From GCA-2720865 sp047630275 (GTDB lineage: Bacteria; Bdellovibrionota; Bacteriovoracia; Bacteriovoracales; Bacteriovoracaceae), in the NCBI GenBank assembly GCA_047630275.1, contig JBLHVN010000001.1:558001-622000 (forward strand): a stretch of 64,000 nt of DNA, read 5' to 3'. The notes beneath the pieces are model-generated. The model was not told the DNA's origin. It worked only from the letters and a program-made list of their open reading frames with translations, and did not search any database. Of this stretch, positions 60,303 to 64,000 are shown in pieces. Position numbers and translations under genes: made by a program. Position 1 is the stretch's first letter, and each line of letters begins with the position of its first letter.

Positions 60303-60983
60303 ATGGGAGCTCACAAGCTCGACATTGAATTTGAAGACGACGATGAACTCAAGGCTCGGGAAGCTGAGACTGCGAAAAAGAAAGCGGCCGAAGATAAACA
60401 CGCCGCTGATATGGGTGAATTAGAGTTTGATGTAGACGACGGAGACGACGAAGAAGTCGCTGCGCCTGCTGCAGAGCCAGTGCAAAAAGCTGCGGCTCCT
60501 CAACAGCAACAAGCCCCTCAAAAACAAGCTGCTCCTCAGGCAAAGCCTCAAGCTCAACCTCAGGCGCAACAAGCTCAGCAACCAACCAATGTTTCTACAG
60601 GCGCCTATATGCATGCTTCACCAGGAGCGGCCAATTATAACTTAGGCGATGAATTAAGAGGAGCTATTGGTGGTAATCGAATCTTAGAGATAGAACTTCA
60701 AGCTAAGGTAGAGATTGCAGTAACTCATAGGTTAACAACAATCATTGCAGAGAATGCTCAAGAGAATAAAGTTTTAGAAAATAAAGTGAATAAGATCTTG
60801 GCCCAAGTGGCAGCGAAGGTGCCTGCCCTTAAAAAAGAATTAACAATGATTAAAAGATTATTAGCTGAACATGCTGCAGTTGATAAAGAAAAGTTTCACT
60901 CAGATTCTGCAAGCACTGAAGCGAAAGCAAAAGCCGCAGCTCCTGCTGCGAGACCAGCGCCGGCTAAGAAAAAAGCCAGCTAG
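60303..60983 (+). CDS. Acidic/low-complexity protein of unknown function with sigma-28-like promoter
   Basis: The 226 residues fall into four parts: a charged, D/E-rich N-terminus (1-57), a Q/A/P-rich linker (58-95, with 'QQQQAPQKQAAPQAKPQAQP'), a helical coiled-coil-like domain (about 115-195, 'VEIAVTHRLTTIIAENAQEN'), and a K/A/P-rich tail. There is no signal peptide or membrane helix. It looks like a flexible scaffold or adaptor. AGGAG lies four bases before the ATG. It adjoins, tail to tail, a small secreted glycine-rich protein gene. No family is recognised. Confidence 0.6.
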   Translation: MGAHKLDIEFEDDDELKAREAETAKKKAAEDKHAADMGELEFDVDDGDDEEVAAPAAEPVQKAAAPQQQQAPQKQAAPQAKPQAQPQAQQAQQPTNVSTGAYMHASPGAANYNLGDELRGAIGGNRILEIELQAKVEIAVTHRLTTIIAENAQENKVLENKVNKILAQVAAKVPALKKELTMIKRLLAEHAAVDKEKFHSDSASTEAKAKAAAPAARPAPAKKKAS

Positions 60984-61169
60984 CTATCTTCCGCCACCAA
61001 TTATAATTGGTAGAGTTCCACCATTACCGCCATTTCCACCAGTTCCATCGTCACCATGAGGTGGTTTCTTATCAACAGATGTTGTGTTTTTAGGAGAGCT
61101 CTCTCCAGAAAAAGCACTAGGGGCGCTAACAACAGTAATTAAAAATAGGGCAATCAAAAGTGTTTTCAT
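60984..61169 (-). CDS. Small secreted glycine-rich protein (61 residues)
   Basis: A typical signal peptide (cleavage near 'AFS|GES') is followed by about 40 residues, ending in a glycine/asparagine-rich tail ('GTGGNGGNGGTLPIIIGGGR'). A GAGGAA site is well placed before ATG 61169. The convergent stop directly abuts the previous gene's stop. It could be a surface peptide or a processed peptide; no family is recognised. Confidence 0.55.
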   Translation of the reverse strand: MKTLLIALFLITVVSAPSAFSGESSPKNTTSVDKKPPHGDDGTGGNGGNGGTLPIIIGGGR

Positions 61170-61336
61170 AATTTCCTCGATACCTAAGTTCTACTCGCTT
61201 TTAGGTATGAGTCAAAAACTGTAGCTCTATAATTTTTATTACCTTTTCGAACTTTCAAAGAGTTAAGTGCGTCATTGTAAGAAATCCAACTTTCTATCAG
61301 ACGAAATTAAAAAGATCGGTTTCCTTTCGATCCTGC

Positions 61337-62575
61337 TTAATTCTGTAGTTTTTCTAAATGGGCCACTCTCACTAAGGCTGGGGGATGGCTATGATAAAAA
61401 GCTGAGTAAGTCGGATCTGGAGTTAAGGTGCTTGCATTGTCTTTATACATCTTAACAAGGGCCGTAATAAGACTCTTTGGATCTGAATGCTCTGAGGCGA
61501 ACTCATCTGCTTCAAACTCATACTTTCTACTCGTATAACTTGTAAGTGGAGTTAGGAAAAAAGTATAGAGTCCACTTACCATTGAAAATAATAAGAGGGC
61601 CATATGAGAAGAAGATCTAGTTACCCCATGGCCTTCATAAAAAGGCATCCAATTATAAAGGAGCCCTAAGATATAAAAACCAATAAAGCTAAAGACCACG
61701 GCCTTAATTAATTGTTTCATAATATGCTTTCTCTTAAAGTGACCTAGCTCATGGGCAAGGACTGCTTCAACTTCTTCAGCATTTAGTGTTTTAATTAAAG
61801 TATCAAAGAAAACAATCCTCTTATTGTCCCCAAAACCTGTGAAGTAAGCGTTTCCATGGGAGCTTCTCATAGACGCGTCCATGACAAAGAGACCATTAGA
61901 AGTAAAACCTGTTCGCTCTAAAAGGCCTAGTACTTTATCTTTAACATCGCCATCTTCCATAGGAGAGAACTTATTAAAGAGAGGGGCGATAAATCTTGGG
62001 TAGGCCCAAAGAAGGATGAATTGAATCGATGTTAGAAAAGCCCAACCAGCCACCCACCAATAATTCCCTAGAGCGCCAATCATCCAAAGAAGTCCGGCTA
62101 AAATAGGAAGACCGATGATGCATCCTAAGAGAAGTCCTTTAAGCATATCTGTGATAAAAGTTTTGGGAGTTGTTTTATTAAAACCAAAACGCTCTTCGAT
62201 AACAAAGGTTGAAAAGATGCTTTCAGGCAGGCCTAGAATCATAGAGATAGCCCCGAAGACTCCAAAGAAAATTAACCCCGTTACAATGGGTCCTTTTTCA
62301 AAGCTACGAGAGAATTGATCTAGGGCCTCAAGGCCTCCGCCTAATGTCCATATGAGTAAGAAAGCGTAACCTAAAATCTTAAAGAAACTTGATACATTGA
62401 TCTTAGTGATTGAATAGTCAGCAGCCTTTTGATGATCAGGAAGTTCAATACTATGAGCGAACTTTTCAGGCACTTGATTTCGATTTGCTGCAATATGACG
62501 CTTGTTTTTTAAATCAAGCCAAGCTTCGACGAGACCTTTTGTGCAAAGAAAAAATAAAAAGACTTTTGTTACCAT
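61337..62575 (-). CDS. M48 (Ste24/CAAX-type) integral membrane metalloprotease
   Basis: The protein has a multi-helix N-terminal half and the zincin motif HELGHFKRKH in 'VEAVLAHELGHFKRKHIM', with the third ligand in 'EFEADEFASEHSD'. The arrangement (C-terminal catalytic site, 412 residues, 'LFNKFSPMEDGDVKDKV' and 'DASMRSSHGNAYFTGFG') matches Ste24-like zinc proteases rather than short HtpX. In bacteria such proteins act in membrane protein quality control. It is monocistronic. Confidence 0.9.
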   Translation of the reverse strand: MVTKVFLFFLCTKGLVEAWLDLKNKRHIAANRNQVPEKFAHSIELPDHQKAADYSITKINVSSFFKILGYAFLLIWTLGGGLEALDQFSRSFEKGPIVTGLIFFGVFGAISMILGLPESIFSTFVIEERFGFNKTTPKTFITDMLKGLLLGCIIGLPILAGLLWMIGALGNYWWVAGWAFLTSIQFILLWAYPRFIAPLFNKFSPMEDGDVKDKVLGLLERTGFTSNGLFVMDASMRSSHGNAYFTGFGDNKRIVFFDTLIKTLNAEEVEAVLAHELGHFKRKHIMKQLIKAVVFSFIGFYILGLLYNWMPFYEGHGVTRSSSHMALLLFSMVSGLYTFFLTPLTSYTSRKYEFEADEFASEHSDPKSLITALVKMYKDNASTLTPDPTYSAFYHSHPPALVRVAHLEKLQN

Positions 62576-62640
62576 AGTGATTTTCCTAGTATTAATGGGC
62601 TATAGAATACCTAAACTTATAATCCTTGGAAAGGCGGCAA

Positions 62641-63393
62641 ATGGTCATTCAGCTTTATACTCATAGCTCACTTCGAAATTTTACCTATTTAGTTGAAGGC
62701 GCTAAGGGGTTTTATTGCATCGATCCATTTGATGCAGCTCAGGTATTAGAGAACCTCCCTGGAAAGTTGCTTGCGGTTATCAATACCCATGAACACTGGG
62801 ATCATACTCAAGGAAACGCGGAGCTGGTTTCAAAGACTGGCTGTGAGGTTTGGGCCCATGAAAACGCCAACGGGAAGATTAAAGATGTTGATAGGTTCTT
62901 AAGGAAAGATGAGGTTTTAGACCTTGGAGGTTCAAGAGAGTTTGTCGTCATGGATACTCCCGGTCATACACACGCTCATCTTTGTTTACTTTTAAAAGTG
63001 AGTAAAAAGAACCTGGCAGTCTTTACGGGAGATACTCTTTTTAATGCAGGGGTTGGAAACTGTCATAATGGTGGAGATCCTGAAGTTCTTTATAAAACGA
63101 TCAGCGAGCAGTTCCAAGAGATGGACGATGATATCTTGGTTTACCCTGGGCATGAATATTTAGGGAACAATTTGAGATTTACCCTCAACTTAGAGCCATC
63201 AAATCAAAAGGCCATGGAGTTGACTAAAGAATATGAGGAAGACAACCTCCTTGTCACTAATATGAAAACAGAACGAGAGATCAATACTTTTTTAAGGCTA
63301 AACAATAATGAGATCATTAGTCATTTAAAAGGTAATACAGATAATGATAAACAAGTCTTTCTAAGGCTTCGAGAACTTAGAAATAAATGGTAG
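62641..63393 (+). CDS. gloB: Hydroxyacylglutathione hydrolase-like metallo-beta-lactamase-fold enzyme (glyoxalase II)
   Basis: The metal-binding motif T-H-E-H-W-D-H in 'VINTHEHWDHTQGNAEL' is followed by 'MDTPGHTHAHLCLLL', 'FTGDTLFNAGVGNCHNGG' and 'YPGHEYLGNNLRFTLNLEP', the order and sequence of glyoxalase II. It hydrolyses S-lactoylglutathione in methylglyoxal detoxification, consistent with the glutathione synthetase-like gene at 15980. ATG 62641 has AAGG six bases upstream; the frame extends to TTG 62626. Bcp follows nine bases after the stop. Confidence 0.87.
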   Translation: MVIQLYTHSSLRNFTYLVEGAKGFYCIDPFDAAQVLENLPGKLLAVINTHEHWDHTQGNAELVSKTGCEVWAHENANGKIKDVDRFLRKDEVLDLGGSREFVVMDTPGHTHAHLCLLLKVSKKNLAVFTGDTLFNAGVGNCHNGGDPEVLYKTISEQFQEMDDDILVYPGHEYLGNNLRFTLNLEPSNQKAMELTKEYEEDNLLVTNMKTEREINTFLRLNNNEIISHLKGNTDNDKQVFLRLRELRNKW

Positions 63394-63402
63394 GAGAAAA
63401 AA

Positions 63403-63876
63403 ATGGCATTACCAAAAGTAGGAAATAAGGCACCGGCCTTTACCATGCTCAATCAAAAAGGGGAGAAGGTTTCATTAAAGGACTTCTTGAATAAGAAGAA
63501 CGTGGTTCTTTATTTTTATCCAAAAGCGATGACTCCTGGCTGTACGGTTCAGGCCTGCGGGATTAGAGATTCCAAAAGAAAGTTTACTTCCAAGGACACT
63601 GTTGTATTAGGCGTTAGTCCTGATGCCCCAGAGAGGCTTCAAAGATTTATCGATAGAGATAAGCTTAACTTTGACCTTCTTTCAGACCCCGAACATAAGA
63701 TCACTGAAAAGTACGGTATGTGGGGGCTTAAGAAGTTCATGGGTAAAGAGTATATGGGGGTCATTAGAAGCACCTTTATTATCGGCAAGGATGGCAAGCT
63801 TAAGCATATTATGGACAAGGTAAAAACAAAGACTCATCATGATGATGTCCTTGAATTTATTAAAGAAAACCTCTAA
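63403..63876 (+). CDS. bcp: Thioredoxin-dependent peroxiredoxin Bcp (PrxQ type)
   Basis: Bcp reduces peroxides using thioredoxin. The motif 'KAMTPGCTVQACGIRDS' gives the peroxidatic C47 and the resolving C52, five residues apart as in atypical 2-Cys PrxQ proteins. The 157 residues are normal. It is very close to the glyoxalase II gene, so the two probably share a transcript for electrophile/oxidant defence. Confidence 0.95.
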   Translation: MALPKVGNKAPAFTMLNQKGEKVSLKDFLNKKNVVLYFYPKAMTPGCTVQACGIRDSKRKFTSKDTVVLGVSPDAPERLQRFIDRDKLNFDLLSDPEHKITEKYGMWGLKKFMGKEYMGVIRSTFIIGKDGKLKHIMDKVKTKTHHDDVLEFIKENL

Positions 63877-63906
63877 GCCCTTGTAATAGTTTCATGTCTT
63901 TTCATT

Positions 63907-63934
63907 GCCGTCTTTAATTATGCTATAAGACGGC
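63907..63934 (+). promoter_or_regulatory. Hairpin directly abutting a start codon
   Basis: GCCGTCTT (63907-63914) and AAGACGGC (63927-63934) form a perfect stem with a 12-base loop; the ATG at 63935 follows immediately. No separate ribosome site is visible. Confidence 0.4.
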
Positions 63935-64000
63935 ATGAAAACTTCAATGATTTTAGTCCTTTTGATCCTCGTAAGCTGTGGCCAAAGAGTCAGTGTTACC
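63935..64000 (+). CDS. Start of a lipoprotein gene (3' truncated by window end)
   Basis: The first 22 codons encode 'MKTSMILVLLILVSCGQR', a clear lipoprotein signal with lipobox LVS-C. The rest is outside the window. The usual ribosome site is missing; a hairpin occupies its place. Confidence 0.65.
   Translation, partial: MKTSMILVLLILVSCGQRVSVT

Noticed and set aside
60349..60614. Minus-strand ORFs opposite the 60303 gene
   Set aside because: They are shadows of the Q/A/P-rich segment in other frames, with no ribosome site.

Overview
This 64-kb window is ordinary, gene-dense chromosome from an AT-rich Gram-negative bacterium. The gene content points to the Bdellovibrionota, most likely a Bacteriovorax/Halobacteriovorax-like organism. 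That placement is an inference from gene style, not from rRNA. It rests on an LPS-export/rpoN cluster, many secreted proteins and lipoproteins with no recognisable family, a lysine/alanine-repeat histone-H1-like protein, sigma-28-like promoters in front of unknown genes, and 2-oxoacid:ferredoxin oxidoreductase. I see no prophage, insertion sequence, CRISPR array or rRNA. One tRNA gene (Val, anticodon TAC) is present.

Layout. 1-7 kb: end of a thioredoxin-family-like gene, mutS, then lptC/A-like, lptB, rpoN, hpf. 7-12 kb: secreted metalloprotease, TerB-like protein, clpS-clpA, the H1-like protein. 12.1-12.7 kb: repeat-bearing gene-poor stretch. 12.7-23 kb: miaB, barrel-like protein, aminopeptidase-like lipoprotein, glutathione synthetase-like enzyme, a lipoprotein, an ECF sigma/zinc anti-sigma pair, a TonB-like protein, a membrane protein with a kinase-like ATPase fold, a ChaN-like protein. 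23-26 kb: a 954-residue protein that looks like a decayed N6-adenine methyltransferase. 26-35 kb: rsmD, coaD, an aminotransferase, an outer-membrane protein/lipoprotein pair, PIN-PhoH ATPase, PilZ protein, two tandem desaturases. 35-39 kb: small secreted proteins, polysaccharide deacetylase, DedA protein, AhpC peroxiredoxin. 39.4-44 kb: clpP-clpX and lon. 44-49.6 kb: TerB-like protein, lipase, secreted proteins, AI-2E-family permease. 49.7-50.2 kb: three tandem 123-bp repeats abutting tRNA-Val. 50.2-64 kb: msrB, glycosyltransferase, korAB, a c-type-cytochrome-like protein, CDF transporter, hydrolase, GAF-type methionine sulfoxide reductase, amidotransferase, a low-complexity protein with a sigma-28-like promoter, Ste24 protease, glyoxalase II, Bcp, and the start of a lipoprotein.

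Functional themes are protein quality control (ClpS/ClpA, ClpP/ClpX, Lon, HPF), envelope building (LptC/A-B, TonB, lipoproteins, deacetylase, desaturases), thiol/oxidant defence (AhpC, Bcp, MsrB, GAF-type Msr, glutathione synthetase-like, glyoxalase II) and signalling (RpoN, ECF/ZAS pair, PilZ, sigma-28-like promoters).

The strongest unexplained signals are: (1) a structured repeat family at two places 37 kb apart, with partly pairing-preserving changes between copies; (2) four or five sigma-28-like promoters before exported or unrecognised proteins; (3) the methyltransferase-like pseudo-enzyme; (4) one gene that appears to combine LptC and LptA.
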